Shown: positions 24,745 to 33,628 of the stretch, one piece after another | How the letters are laid out: each line of letters starts with the position of its first letter | Position numbering within the stretch: position 1 is the stretch's first letter | Assembly: GCA_017646805.1 (NCBI GenBank) | Contig: JAGCLW010000004.1 | Location: forward strand, 1-64,000 | Length of the DNA stretch: 64,000 nt | DNA from: Paludibacteraceae bacterium | Lineage (GTDB): Bacteria; Bacteroidota; Bacteroidia; Bacteroidales; Paludibacteraceae | Reading direction: 5' to 3' | Position numbers and translations under genes: made by a program | The notes under the pieces: model-generated | What the model saw: only the letters and a program-made list of their open reading frames with translations | Told to the model about the DNA's origin: nothing | Database searches by the model: none

Positions 24745-25260
24745 TCACCAATCCGCAACCGTCTGATTAAAAATAGTTTCCACTAATTCATCTACAATAG
24801 TCTGACAAAGTTCATCTTGAACTTGAACCAAAGTTTGCGTATTAGAAAACGATTGATACGCAGAAAAACTTCGTTCAAAATCCTTATTTGGATTAACCCG
24901 ATTGGAAAAACGAACATTCACGGTGATTGTCAATCGAGTTTCTGATGCAATTCCGTCGCCGGCGATTGACATCGGAGTCAAGACATATCCCGTTATTTCT
25001 CCTTCAAGCTCCAAATCGCCTCCAGACCTTACTTGAACCAACCTTGTTTGCTTTGAATACGCATCTCTTAATGATTCATTCAATAACGGAGCCAAAGACG
25101 GATTAACCAAAGGAGCTAAATTATTAAAATTAGAAATTGTCAATGTTTTTATCTGTGAATAATCTATTGATGCTCCATTGAATCTATAGCTTACCGTACA
25201 ACTCGCCACCAACAACATCAAAAAACAAACCAACGAAAATATTCTTAATTTTATTTTCAT
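24745..25260 (-). CDS. lptE: LPS-assembly lipoprotein LptE, Bacteroidetes type
   Basis: A 171-residue lipoprotein with lipobox VASC (Cys21) followed by TVSYRFNGASIDYSQIKTL, LAPLLNESLRDAY and a beta-rich region. This is the Bacteroidetes LptE family, which plugs the LptD barrel and helps deliver lipopolysaccharide to the cell surface. The start overlaps the stop of the upstream sigma-54-type activator by 4 nt (ATGA), so the two are translationally coupled. Conserved neighbourhood: activator, lptE, secG. Confidence 0.82.
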   Translation of the reverse strand: MKIKLRIFSLVCFLMLLVASCTVSYRFNGASIDYSQIKTLTISNFNNLAPLVNPSLAPLLNESLRDAYSKQTRLVQVRSGGDLELEGEITGYVLTPMSIAGDGIASETRLTITVNVRFSNRVNPNKDFERSFSAYQSFSNTQTLVQVQDELCQTIVDELVETIFNQTVADW

Positions 25261-26516
25261 AATCCATATTGCTTTATTTTTCGAAACAAAGTTCGTTCTG
25301 AAATATTCAATGCTTTAGCCGCATCCTTTCGTCTTCCTCCACATCGATTAAGCATTTTTCTAATCACCTCTTTTTCAGCTTCTTCAAGTGTAATCGGAGA
25401 TTTCACTTCCTCATAATCCTCCAATTCTTGAATCACAGAACTAGAATCCATTGGTGCTGAATAAGTTGATGGCAAATGAGCCGAAGAAGACTCCAACAAT
25501 TTTGTTGACGGCAAATCTGCAGACATTGGATAAGAAGAAAAATCACCTTGTTGTTTTGATAAAATCGAAGAATCTACAGATATATTCGTTTTAGAAATAA
25601 TCTCATTCACCAACTGCTTAAGATCATTCATGTCTTTTTTCATATCAAAAAGAACTTTATAAAGGATTTCTCTTTCCGTATTAAATTGTTCTTGTTGAAT
25701 TTTAGACAATACAATTTCTGAAGAATGATTTATTTCTGGCAAATAATTTCTTAACACATCAATTGAAATTTCTCTCGCTCCTTCTATCACAGAAATTTGC
25801 TCCGCAATATTTTTTAACTGACGAATATTTCCACTAAAATAATATTCTCTCAACAATTGTTGAGCCTCATCAGAAAGACGAACAGGTGGTCGTTTGTATT
25901 TTTCTGCAAAATCTAAAGCAAACTTCCGAAACAACAAATTGACATCTTCTTTTCTTTCTCGAAGCGAAGGGACAAACAATGGTATTGTACTTAATCGATA
26001 ATATAAATCTTCTCGAAAACGACCATCTTCAATCGCTTTTTGCATATTAACATTTGTTGCTGCAACAACTCGAACATTCGAATGCGTCACTTTACTCGAA
26101 CCCAAACGCATATACTCTCCATATTCTAACACTCGCAACAACTTCACTTGTATATCCAAAGGCAATTCTCCAACTTCATCTAAAAAAATCGTACCACCTT
26201 CTGCCTCCTGAAAATATCCCTTTCGATCGGATTTTGCATCGGTATAAGAACCTTTTTCATGACCAAACAATTCCGAATCGACAGTCCCTTTCGGAATAGC
26301 TCCACAATTGACAACAACAAAAGGAAAATGTTTTCGAGCACTATACTGATGTATAATTTTTGCAATATTTTCCTTTCCAACTCCACTCTCTCCATTTATA
26401 AGTACAGAAAGATCCGTAGAAGCTACCTGAATAGCAACTTCTACAACTCGATTAAGAAGTGGAGAATTTCCTATAATTCCAAGACGCTGTTTCGCTATTT
26501 GAACCTCTGAAGACAC
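25257..26516 (-). CDS. sigma-54-dependent-type transcriptional activator with altered GAFTGA loop
   Basis: A 419-residue AAA+ activator without an N-terminal receiver domain. Walker A GESGVGKE (42-49), Walker B GTIFLDEVGE (about 109-118), RLRERKED sensor region, and a C-terminal Fis-type helix-turn-helix (about 378-419, KDAAKALNISERTLFRKI). The sigma-54 contact loop, normally GAFTGA, reads GSYTDA (89-94): the fifth position is Asp rather than Gly. That glycine is nearly invariant in working activators, so contact with sigma-54 may be altered. Conserved next to lptE and secG in the phylum. Targets unknown. Confidence 0.85.
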   Translation of the reverse strand: MSSEVQIAKQRLGIIGNSPLLNRVVEVAIQVASTDLSVLINGESGVGKENIAKIIHQYSARKHFPFVVVNCGAIPKGTVDSELFGHEKGSYTDAKSDRKGYFQEAEGGTIFLDEVGELPLDIQVKLLRVLEYGEYMRLGSSKVTHSNVRVVAATNVNMQKAIEDGRFREDLYYRLSTIPLFVPSLRERKEDVNLLFRKFALDFAEKYKRPPVRLSDEAQQLLREYYFSGNIRQLKNIAEQISVIEGAREISIDVLRNYLPEINHSSEIVLSKIQQEQFNTEREILYKVLFDMKKDMNDLKQLVNEIISKTNISVDSSILSKQQGDFSSYPMSADLPSTKLLESSSAHLPSTYSAPMDSSSVIQELEDYEEVKSPITLEEAEKEVIRKMLNRCGGRRKDAAKALNISERTLFRKIKQYGL

Positions 26517-26547
26517 TCTTTCTAAATATTTAATAATATAAACACCG

Positions 26548-26555
26548 CAAAGATA
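26548..26555 (-). promoter_or_regulatory. -7 promoter element of the activator-lptE unit
   Basis: TATCTTTG on the minus strand, about 32 bp before the ATG. Confidence 0.55.
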
Positions 26556-26577
26556 AGCAAAATAGATTCAAGAAAAA

Positions 26578-26615
26578 TAAAAAAAGTGCGAAGAATAAAA
26601 TCTCCGCACTTTTTA
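26578..26615 (-). terminator. intrinsic terminator of the OmpA-like gene
   Basis: Stem AAAAAGTGCG / CGCACTTTTT (26581-26614) with a 14-base loop and T-run on the minus strand. Confidence 0.8.
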
Positions 26616-26634
26616 CGACAATTAATGAAATATA

Positions 26635-27288
26635 TTATTTTACAATAATAACTTCTACACGACGGTTTTTAGATCTGTTATTTGCATCGTCATTGCAAAC
26701 AACTGGTTTTGAAGATCCCATTCCTTTAACTGAAATACGTTCTGCTTCGATACCTTTTTTAGAAAGATATTTCTTAACAGATTCTGCACGTTTAACAGAA
26801 AGAGCATCATTTACTTTATCAGAACCAGTGTTGTCTGTGTGTCCAAACACTTTTACTGACCAAGTTTTGTTTTCTTGCAATTGTGGAACAAGATTATCCA
26901 ATGCTTGTTGTGCTTTTGCAGAAAGTTTTGCTGAACCTACTTTGAATCCATCTTCACGAAGATCGAATTGAGCAGAATCTCCCATAAGACCTCCTACTTC
27001 TTGAAGGTGACGATAAAGATCTTTACGAGCTTTTGTCAATTGCTTATTCATTTGTTCGATTTGGTATTGTTGACCAATAATAATGTCTTTGATCGCAACA
27101 CCATCGATAGAATCATTAGCAGATTGATCTTGAAGTTTTTTAATTTCTTCAGCTTGACGAGAAAGTTCGTATTGAATCTTGCTAATAGCTTGTTGGTTAG
27201 CAGCTACATCTTGAGTAAGTTTCTTGTTACAACCTGTAGAAACGATTGCAAAAAGAGCAGCAAGAGAAAGAATAACTGACTTTTTCAT
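26635..27288 (-). CDS. OmpA-family peptidoglycan-associated lipoprotein
   Basis: A 217-residue protein: lipobox STGC (Cys20), a coiled coil (about 28-105), then an OmpA/MotB C-terminal domain with VKVFGHTDNTGSDKVNDALS (about 147-166) and NRSKNRRVEVIIVK at the end, which includes the Asp and Arg that bind diaminopimelate in peptidoglycan. It tethers the outer membrane to the cell wall. Single gene with a promoter partly overlapping the rpsA terminator. Confidence 0.88.
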   Translation of the reverse strand: MKKSVILSLAALFAIVSTGCNKKLTQDVAANQQAISKIQYELSRQAEEIKKLQDQSANDSIDGVAIKDIIIGQQYQIEQMNKQLTKARKDLYRHLQEVGGLMGDSAQFDLREDGFKVGSAKLSAKAQQALDNLVPQLQENKTWSVKVFGHTDNTGSDKVNDALSVKRAESVKKYLSKKGIEAERISVKGMGSSKPVVCNDDANNRSKNRRVEVIIVK

Positions 27289-27335
27289 AATTGTTTAAGA
27301 ATTTATAAATTTATGTTAAAATTATTTTCACGTTG

Positions 27336-27366
27336 CAAACATAAAAAAAAACTACAATAAATACAA
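27336..27366 (-). promoter_or_regulatory. promoter of the OmpA-like gene
   Basis: On the minus strand TTG at 27366-27364, a 20-bp spacer, and TATGTTTG at 27343-27336. The -33 lies inside the loop of the rpsA terminator. Confidence 0.6.
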
Positions 27367-27406
27367 AAAAAAGTTAATAATTCTTTACTCTTTATTGTAG
27401 TTTTTT
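27343..27406 (-). terminator. probable terminator of rpsA
   Basis: ACTACAATAAA (27351-27361) pairs with TTTATTGTAGT (27391-27401) across a long loop, with a T-run on the minus strand. Confidence 0.65.
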
Positions 27407-27424
27407 ATGTTTTTTTCTAACAAT

Positions 27425-29257
27425 TTATTTTCCACCCTCTAATTGATCTTTCAAATCTGCAAGAGATTGAATGTCGCCAAGAGTTGTTTTTTCAATTTGA
27501 GTTACAGGAGCTGCTTCTTTTTTCGCTTTTTTTGCTACTTTTTTAGCAGCAACTGTTTCTTCTCCTTTTGCTTCACGAGCAGCATCTTCATGAATTCGGC
27601 TATGAGAAAGAATAATTCTCTTTGATTCTTTATTAAATTCTATCACTTTAAAATTCAATTTTTCTTCAACTTGAGCTTGAGAACCATCTTCTTTTACCAA
27701 ATGTTTTGGAGTCGCAAATCCTTCAACTCCATATTGAAGAGCAATCACAGCTCCACGTTCTTGAAGATCTACAATTGTTCCTTCATGAATAGATCCTACG
27801 GTGAAAACAGTTTCAAACACGTCCCAAGGATTTTCTTCCAATTGTTTGTGTCCTAATGAAAGACGGCGATTTTCTTTATCAATATCAAGAACAACAACTT
27901 CTATTGTTGCACCAACTTGAGTAAATTCATTTGGATGTTTTACTTTTTTAGTCCAAGAAAGATCTGAAATATGAATCAATCCATCTACGCCTTCTTCGAT
28001 TTCAACAAACACTCCAAAACCTGTAAAGTTGCGTACTTTAGCTGTATGTTTTGATCCTACCGCATATTTTTCATCTATATTTTCCCATGGATCTGCTTTA
28101 AGTTGCTTGATTCCAAGAGACATTTTTCGTTCTTCACGATCCAAAGTTAAAATTACAGCTTCTACATCGTCTCCAACTTTCAAGAAATCTTGTGCTGAAC
28201 GAAGATGTTGACTCCAACTCATTTCTGAAACATGAATAAGTCCTTCTACGCCTGTAGCAATTTCTACAAATGCTCCATAATCAGCCATAACAACGACTTT
28301 TCCTTGCACTTTATCGCCTACTTTAAGATCTGCGTCAAGAGCATCCCAAGGATGAGGTGTCAATTGTTTAAGACCAAGAGCAATACGTTTCATATCTTCA
28401 TCAAAGTCAAGAATAACCACGTTCAATTTTTGATCAAGAGAAACAATTTCTTCTGGGTGATTTACACGACCCCAAGAAAGATCCGTGATATGAATAAGAC
28501 CATCTACACCTCCAAGATCAATGAATGCTCCGTATGTAGTAATGTTTTTAACCACACCTTCAAGAACTTGACCTTTTTCAAGTTTAGAAACGATTTCTTT
28601 CTTTTGAGCTTCCAATTCTGCTTCGATAAGAGCTTTGTGAGAAACAACAACATTACGGAATTCATGGTTGATTTTCACAACTTTAAATTCCATTATTTTC
28701 CCTACAAATACATCGTAGTCACGAATTGGTTTAACGTCAATTTGAGATCCTGGAAGGAATGCTTCAATACCAAACACATCAACGATCATACCGCCTTTAG
28801 TACGACATTTGATATAACCCTTTATGATTTCATCATTTTCAAGAGCTTCATTGACACGTTCCCAAGAACGAGATTGACGTGCTTGTTTGTGAGAAAGGAT
28901 CAATTGTCCTTTTTTATCTTCTTGATTTTCAATATAAACTTCTACTTTATCTCCAACTTTTAAGTCAGGATTATAGCGAAATTCGCTCATTGGAACAACA
29001 CCGTCTGATTTAAAGCCGATATTAACCACTACTTCACGTTTGTTCATTGAAATAACTGTACCTTCAATCACTTCTCCTTCTTTTACAAGAGTAAGTGTTT
29101 GATCGTAAGCTTTTTCAAGATCTTCTTTGCTAACAGAAGTATTGATTGCTCCATTTTCATAAGCATCCCAATCAAATGCCTCTGTTGTAGATACTGATGC
29201 TGGTGCACCATTTACTTTTGAAGAAACTGCTTCTTCAATAATTTCTTTTTCTGACAT
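27425..29257 (-). CDS. rpsA: 30S ribosomal protein S1
   Basis: A 610-residue S1 with six S1 (OB-fold) repeats. Repeats 3-6 are easily seen from VDGLIHITDLSW, VEGLIHVSEMSW, VDGLIHISDLSW and the last VEGFATPKHLV block; each is followed by a 'RISLGxKQLxxxPW' spacer. The C-terminal ~60 residues are Lys/Ala-rich and unique. S1 binds mRNA and helps initiation; in a phylum that lacks Shine-Dalgarno use, its role may be large. Has its own -7 element at 29374-29381. Confidence 0.96.
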   Translation of the reverse strand: MSEKEIIEEAVSSKVNGAPASVSTTEAFDWDAYENGAINTSVSKEDLEKAYDQTLTLVKEGEVIEGTVISMNKREVVVNIGFKSDGVVPMSEFRYNPDLKVGDKVEVYIENQEDKKGQLILSHKQARQSRSWERVNEALENDEIIKGYIKCRTKGGMIVDVFGIEAFLPGSQIDVKPIRDYDVFVGKIMEFKVVKINHEFRNVVVSHKALIEAELEAQKKEIVSKLEKGQVLEGVVKNITTYGAFIDLGGVDGLIHITDLSWGRVNHPEEIVSLDQKLNVVILDFDEDMKRIALGLKQLTPHPWDALDADLKVGDKVQGKVVVMADYGAFVEIATGVEGLIHVSEMSWSQHLRSAQDFLKVGDDVEAVILTLDREERKMSLGIKQLKADPWENIDEKYAVGSKHTAKVRNFTGFGVFVEIEEGVDGLIHISDLSWTKKVKHPNEFTQVGATIEVVVLDIDKENRRLSLGHKQLEENPWDVFETVFTVGSIHEGTIVDLQERGAVIALQYGVEGFATPKHLVKEDGSQAQVEEKLNFKVIEFNKESKRIILSHSRIHEDAAREAKGEETVAAKKVAKKAKKEAAPVTQIEKTTLGDIQSLADLKDQLEGGK

Positions 29258-29373
29258 AATGTCAATTTTCTTTTTTTATGTCGAAAGTAAAAAAATTTCT
29301 TTCAACGGGGTTAAACAATAAATTAATTAAAAATATATTCTTTTTGAATCATAAAGATTGCAAAAAAACGGCA

Positions 29374-29381
29374 CAAAGATA
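29374..29381 (-). promoter_or_regulatory. -7 promoter element of rpsA
   Basis: TATCTTTG on the minus strand, about 117 bp before the ATG; the leader shows no obvious strong hairpin. Confidence 0.55.
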
Positions 29382-29421
29382 CAAAGTTTTTTTTGATTTA
29401 AAAAACGATAAATATTTTATT

Positions 29422-29820
29422 TTACTCCAAAAAATACAATTGAAACAAACGGGGAAATTCCATGATGCAATAAGTTTGTCCATTAATATTTTTTTGAATA
29501 GAAAAAACTCCGTTTTCGTTTTCTTTTTGACATTTAAATTTACGACTTATTCCTTTTTCGTCTTCAATTTCTCCAAGATAGGAAAGTATCGTGTATTTTT
29601 CTATGTTATTTTTCGAAGTAATACTAATTTCTTTGGTATTCGAATCAACACTTATTTCAGAAACAAAGGGTTCCGGAGCGGAAGAATTTTTCCATTTTCC
29701 GGAAAGAGAATCCGCCACTCGTTGCATACGATATGTCGTCTTAAATGAAAATGATTGAGACGACAAGAGTAGTGAAGAAAAAGAAAAAATCAACAAGCAA
29801 AGTAAATGTCGTAATGTCAT
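29422..29820 (-). CDS. small secreted protein of unknown function
   Basis: A 132-residue protein with a signal peptide (MTLRHLLCLLIFSFSSLLLSSQS, cleavage near residue 22). Mature part: SFKTTYRMQRVADSLSGKWKNS (about 24-45), then a beta-rich region with DSNTKEISITSKN. It starts 11 bp after dnaJ and is probably co-transcribed with grpE-dnaJ. No family recognised. Confidence 0.6.
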   Translation of the reverse strand: MTLRHLLCLLIFSFSSLLLSSQSFSFKTTYRMQRVADSLSGKWKNSSAPEPFVSEISVDSNTKEISITSKNNIEKYTILSYLGEIEDEKGISRKFKCQKENENGVFSIQKNINGQTYCIMEFPRLFQLYFLE

Positions 29821-29831
29821 TTTTTATTTTT

Positions 29832-30965
29832 TTAGTTAAACATGCTTTTAAACTTACGGAATAAATCTCGAGCTACTGAAGATGATGGTTTCATATTTTC
29901 TGAACCTTTCAGTTTTTCGATCAACGTTCGTTCTTCCTTGTTTAAATTTTCCGGCACATAAACACTGACGTGAACAATCAAATCTCCTGTTCCATAACCA
30001 TTTACGCTTGGCAAGCCTTTTCCTCTCAAACGCAATTGTTTGGAAGGTTGAATTCCCGAAGGAATTGTCATTTTCACTTTCCCATCTACTGTCGGAATTT
30101 CAACAGAACCTCCAAGTATTGCTGTTGGAATATCCAACAAAAGATTATAAATCAAATCATTTTCATCTCGAATCAGTTCTTCATGTTCTTCTTCTTCTAT
30201 GAGTACCAACAAATCGCCATTGACTCCTCCTCGACGTGCCGCATTTCCTTTTCCTCGCACAGAAAGTTGCATTCCTTCCACTACACCTGCAGGAATTTTA
30301 ACTTCCACTTCTTCTTCTCCACGCACGATTCCTTCTCCATTACAATGCGGACATTTCTTCTTAATGATTTTTCCTTCTCCATTACAATGCGGACATGGAG
30401 ACTGCACTTGCATAGCACCAAACATGGTTTGTTGCATTCGTGTAACAGAACCTGTTCCATGACAATTCGGACAAGTTTCAGTTTGTCCATCAGCCGAACC
30501 CGACCCTTGACAATGAGAACAAACTACATATTTTTTTACTTTAAACTTTTTCTCTACTCCTGAAGCAATATCTTTCAAAGACAAACGCACTTTTACTCGA
30601 AGATCTGCTCCTCGATTAACTCGTTGAGATCCTCTACCACTTCTCGAACCGCCCATGTGACCGCCAAAAATATCTCCAAACATGGAAAATATATCATCCA
30701 TGTTCATTCCGCCACTGAATCCTCCAAAACCACCATTTCCGCCCATTCCGGCATGACCAAATTGATCATAACGTTGGCGTTTTTGCGGATCGCTCAATAC
30801 TTCATAAGCTTCTGCGGCTTCTTTGAATTTTTCTTCCGCCACTTTATCTCCCGGATTCTTATCAGGGTGAAATTCTATGGCTTTTTTGCGGTAAGCTTTC
30901 TTTATTTCATCGGCCGTAGCAGACTTGCTAATGCCTAACACTTCATAGTAATCTCTTTTCGACAT
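29832..30965 (-). CDS. dnaJ: chaperone DnaJ
   Basis: A 377-residue type I DnaJ: J domain (1-70) with [16 protein letters not shown] and the HPD motif, Gly/Phe-rich linker (about 75-110), four CxxCxGxG zinc repeats (about 148-210: [32 protein letters not shown]), then the substrate-binding C-terminal part. Works with DnaK and GrpE. Follows grpE by 42 bp. Confidence 0.97.
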   Translation of the reverse strand: MSKRDYYEVLGISKSATADEIKKAYRKKAIEFHPDKNPGDKVAEEKFKEAAEAYEVLSDPQKRQRYDQFGHAGMGGNGGFGGFSGGMNMDDIFSMFGDIFGGHMGGSRSGRGSQRVNRGADLRVKVRLSLKDIASGVEKKFKVKKYVVCSHCQGSGSADGQTETCPNCHGTGSVTRMQQTMFGAMQVQSPCPHCNGEGKIIKKKCPHCNGEGIVRGEEEVEVKIPAGVVEGMQLSVRGKGNAARRGGVNGDLLVLIEEEEHEELIRDENDLIYNLLLDIPTAILGGSVEIPTVDGKVKMTIPSGIQPSKQLRLRGKGLPSVNGYGTGDLIVHVSVYVPENLNKEERTLIEKLKGSENMKPSSSVARDLFRKFKSMFN

Positions 30966-31007
30966 AATCTAAAAAAATAGAGGGGTTTTCTTTTAATTTC
31001 AAAAAAA

Positions 31008-31589
31008 TCATTCTCCCACAACAACTTGAGAATAACGAATTACTTTATCCGACAACATATAACCTTTTTTCGTACAATCAATTACTTTTCCTTTCATATC
31101 TTCCGTAGGTGCCGGAATCATCGTAATTGCTTCATGAAAATCGGTATTAAAATCCTGACCAATGGCATCTATAGCTTTCACGCCTTGACTATTAAGAAAT
31201 GCTACAAATTTATCATAAATCAAAGACAATCCTTCTCGAACTGCATCAATATCCTCCGCTTTTGCTGAAGCTTGGATTCCTCGTTCAAAATCATCGACCA
31301 AAGGCAAAATTTCTACCAAAACACGTTCTGAAGCAGATTTCAACAAATCAGCTTTTTCTTTCATCGTACGTTTACGATAATTTTCAAATTCAGCACGCAA
31401 ACGTAGATGTGCATCTTCCATTTCCGCCAATTTTTCTTCTACAGAAGGTCCTTCTGCCGATTCTACTTCCGCTTCTTCTGTTTTCTCAACTTTTTGTTCT
31501 TCCTGAATTTGTTCCGTATTCAATTCATTTACTTGTTCTTCTGTCGCTTGATTAACGTTTTGTTCTGTTTGATTCTTTTTCTTATTCAT
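31008..31589 (-). CDS. grpE: nucleotide exchange factor GrpE
   Basis: A 193-residue GrpE from MNKKKNQTEQ (31589); the longer frame to 31631 adds residues unlike GrpE. An acidic Gln/Glu-rich N-terminal region precedes the long dimer coiled coil (AEFENYRKRTMKEKADLLK) and the small beta domain with FDTDFHEAITMIPAP-like FNTDFHEAITMIP and KGYMLSDKVIRYSQVVV. It releases ADP from DnaK. Confidence 0.95.
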   Translation of the reverse strand: MNKKKNQTEQNVNQATEEQVNELNTEQIQEEQKVEKTEEAEVESAEGPSVEEKLAEMEDAHLRLRAEFENYRKRTMKEKADLLKSASERVLVEILPLVDDFERGIQASAKAEDIDAVREGLSLIYDKFVAFLNSQGVKAIDAIGQDFNTDFHEAITMIPAPTEDMKGKVIDCTKKGYMLSDKVIRYSQVVVGE

Positions 31590-31663
31590 AATTTTTCTAT
31601 TAAAAAAACTTAAAATTTTATCTATTTTCAAAACTATTGCTCACTTAACAATTTCATTGCCAA

Positions 31664-31722
31664 AAAGAAAAAACTGACAAAATGTCAGCATTTCAATCTT
31701 TAAGAAAAGAAAATATGTCAGT
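31664..31722 (-). terminator. terminator of the dsbD-like gene
   Basis: On the minus strand CTGACA / TGTCAG (31688-31674) with a three-base loop and a T-run. A further TGACAT copy lies upstream at 31716-31722 and could form an alternative stem. Confidence 0.7.
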
Positions 31723-31728
31723 CTTTTT

Positions 31729-33609
31729 TTATTCAACACTATTCAACCAATTCAAAAACTTTTCAATATTTTCATCGTAAGCATAAGGTTTTGAAAGCAA
31801 TTTTCCTTCTGAAGACAATATCAAATAATAGGGTTGAGCATTTGCCTTAAATTTATATTGTTGGAGGAAACTCCATTTTTCTCCAACCGTCATAATCGTA
31901 TCATTTATTTCAGAAATGACAAAAGGATTTTGCAACGTTGTTCGATCATCTACAAACAATTGAATTTGAACAAAATCCGCCAATCTTTCCTTCACTTTTT
32001 CGTTTGAAAAAACCGCTCCTTCCATTTTCCGACAATTAACACAACCATATCCCGTAAAATCAAGAAAAACCATTTTGTTATTCTTTTGAGCAAAAGCCAT
32101 TCCTTCATCATAATCATTAAAAACATGATTTTCTGTAGGTTGTGGAGGCAAAAATGCACTAACTTGCTTCAACGAATTGCCAAAAAATCCGGTTGTTAAA
32201 TAAATTGCAAACAACAAAGGAATTAACGCCAAGATTTTTCTGCCAAAAAATATTTTCACTTTTCCTTCGGCCGGGAAACGCAAAATTCCAAATAAATAAA
32301 ATGAGAAACACAGTGAAATAATGATCCAACATAAAATAAATACATTACGTGGCAAAATTTCCCACCCCATTGTTAAATCTGCAACCGAAAGAAATTTCAA
32401 AGCAAAATACAATTCTATAAATGCCAATACAATTTTTATCATGCCCATCCAAGAACCCGAACGAGGCATTTTATCTATCCAAGAAGGAAAAATTGCAAAC
32501 AACGAGAACGGCAACGCCAATGCTAACGCAAAACCCGCCATTCCTACCAACGGAGAAAGTATCGATTGCATTGTGGATAATTCCACCAACAATGTTCCTA
32601 TGATCGGACCCGTACAAGAAAATGACACAATCACCAGCACGAATGCCATGAATAAAATGCTGATTATTCCTGTTGTATTAGAAGCTTTGCTATTCAAAAC
32701 ATTAGCCCAAGATGACGGCAATTCTATTTCAAAATAGCCAAAAAATGATACGGCAAAAACAACCAATAAAACAAAGAAAAAAATATTTACAAAAGCATTC
32801 GTTGACAAAACATTCAAAGCGTCTGCACCCAACACAAGAGTCACAAAAACGCCCAACGTCAAATATATAACAAAAATAGACAATCCATAAAACGTTGCTT
32901 CAAAAATTCCTCGCCGACGAGATTGAGAACGTTTTAAGAAAAAACTTACCGTCATCGGTATAATCGGCCAAACGCAAGGTGTAAACAATGCCAATATTCC
33001 GCCTAACAATCCTGCAAAAAAGACATACCACAAGGATAATTTTTTTGATAAAGAATCCGTCTCATTCTCCTCTGATACAGGTTGCCAATAATCTGGCAAC
33101 GAACGAAACAATCCCAAATCTTCTTCTACATCATCAATTGTTGATGAAGATATTTCGTTTGAAGAAAAAACAAATTCCACATTTTTCGGAGGCATACAAC
33201 TCTCTTCATTGCAACACATAAAACGAACATATCCACGAATAAAAAAATCCGTCGAATCTTCTATTTTGATCAATTGAGACAAATTCACATTCCCATCATA
33301 CCACGACAAATTCATCGCAAAAGCCTCATCGTATTTTGTAACAATCGGAATTTCAGATTCCAAATCTCCAACAAGAATGACATTTGACAAAGAATCAAAA
33401 ATTATTTGTGTCGGAACAGGTCCATCATCAGGAAGCGATGTTGTATAAACATGCCAACCTTCTTCAACCAATGCCGAAAACAAAATCGTTGATGAAGAAG
33501 ATTCTTTTTCAGACAAAGAAATCGACCATTTCACCGGTTGTTGCAATTGTTGAGCAAACATGCTACAACAAACAAAACACAAAAAAAGAAAACTTAAAAA
33601 TCGTTTCAT
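31729..33609 (-). CDS. DsbD-type thiol:disulfide transporter
   Basis: A 626-residue inner-membrane protein: signal peptide (cleavage FAQ near 20), an N-terminal periplasmic DsbD-alpha-like domain with CCNEESCMPPKNVEF (about 131-145), a transmembrane domain of about eight helices with FTPCVWPIIPMTVSFFL (about 209-225, the conserved Cys) and SFSCTGPIIGTLL (about 327), and a C-terminal thioredoxin domain with FLDFTGYGCVNCRKME (CVNC near 525). It moves electrons from the cytoplasm to periplasmic thiols. Encoded 19 bp after sprA; possible partner of the thioredoxin at 8785-9234. Confidence 0.88.
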   Translation of the reverse strand: MKRFLSFLFLCFVCCSMFAQQLQQPVKWSISLSEKESSSSTILFSALVEEGWHVYTTSLPDDGPVPTQIIFDSLSNVILVGDLESEIPIVTKYDEAFAMNLSWYDGNVNLSQLIKIEDSTDFFIRGYVRFMCCNEESCMPPKNVEFVFSSNEISSSTIDDVEEDLGLFRSLPDYWQPVSEENETDSLSKKLSLWYVFFAGLLGGILALFTPCVWPIIPMTVSFFLKRSQSRRRGIFEATFYGLSIFVIYLTLGVFVTLVLGADALNVLSTNAFVNIFFFVLLVVFAVSFFGYFEIELPSSWANVLNSKASNTTGIISILFMAFVLVIVSFSCTGPIIGTLLVELSTMQSILSPLVGMAGFALALALPFSLFAIFPSWIDKMPRSGSWMGMIKIVLAFIELYFALKFLSVADLTMGWEILPRNVFILCWIIISLCFSFYLFGILRFPAEGKVKIFFGRKILALIPLLFAIYLTTGFFGNSLKQVSAFLPPQPTENHVFNDYDEGMAFAQKNNKMVFLDFTGYGCVNCRKMEGAVFSNEKVKERLADFVQIQLFVDDRTTLQNPFVISEINDTIMTVGEKWSFLQQYKFKANAQPYYLILSSEGKLLSKPYAYDENIEKFLNWLNSVE

Positions 33610-33628
33610 AAAGAAAACAGAAAAAAAA

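Noticed and set aside
28232-28963. 243-codon plus-strand ORF
   Set aside because: Lies fully antisense to rpsA and its composition follows the complement of the S1 repeats.
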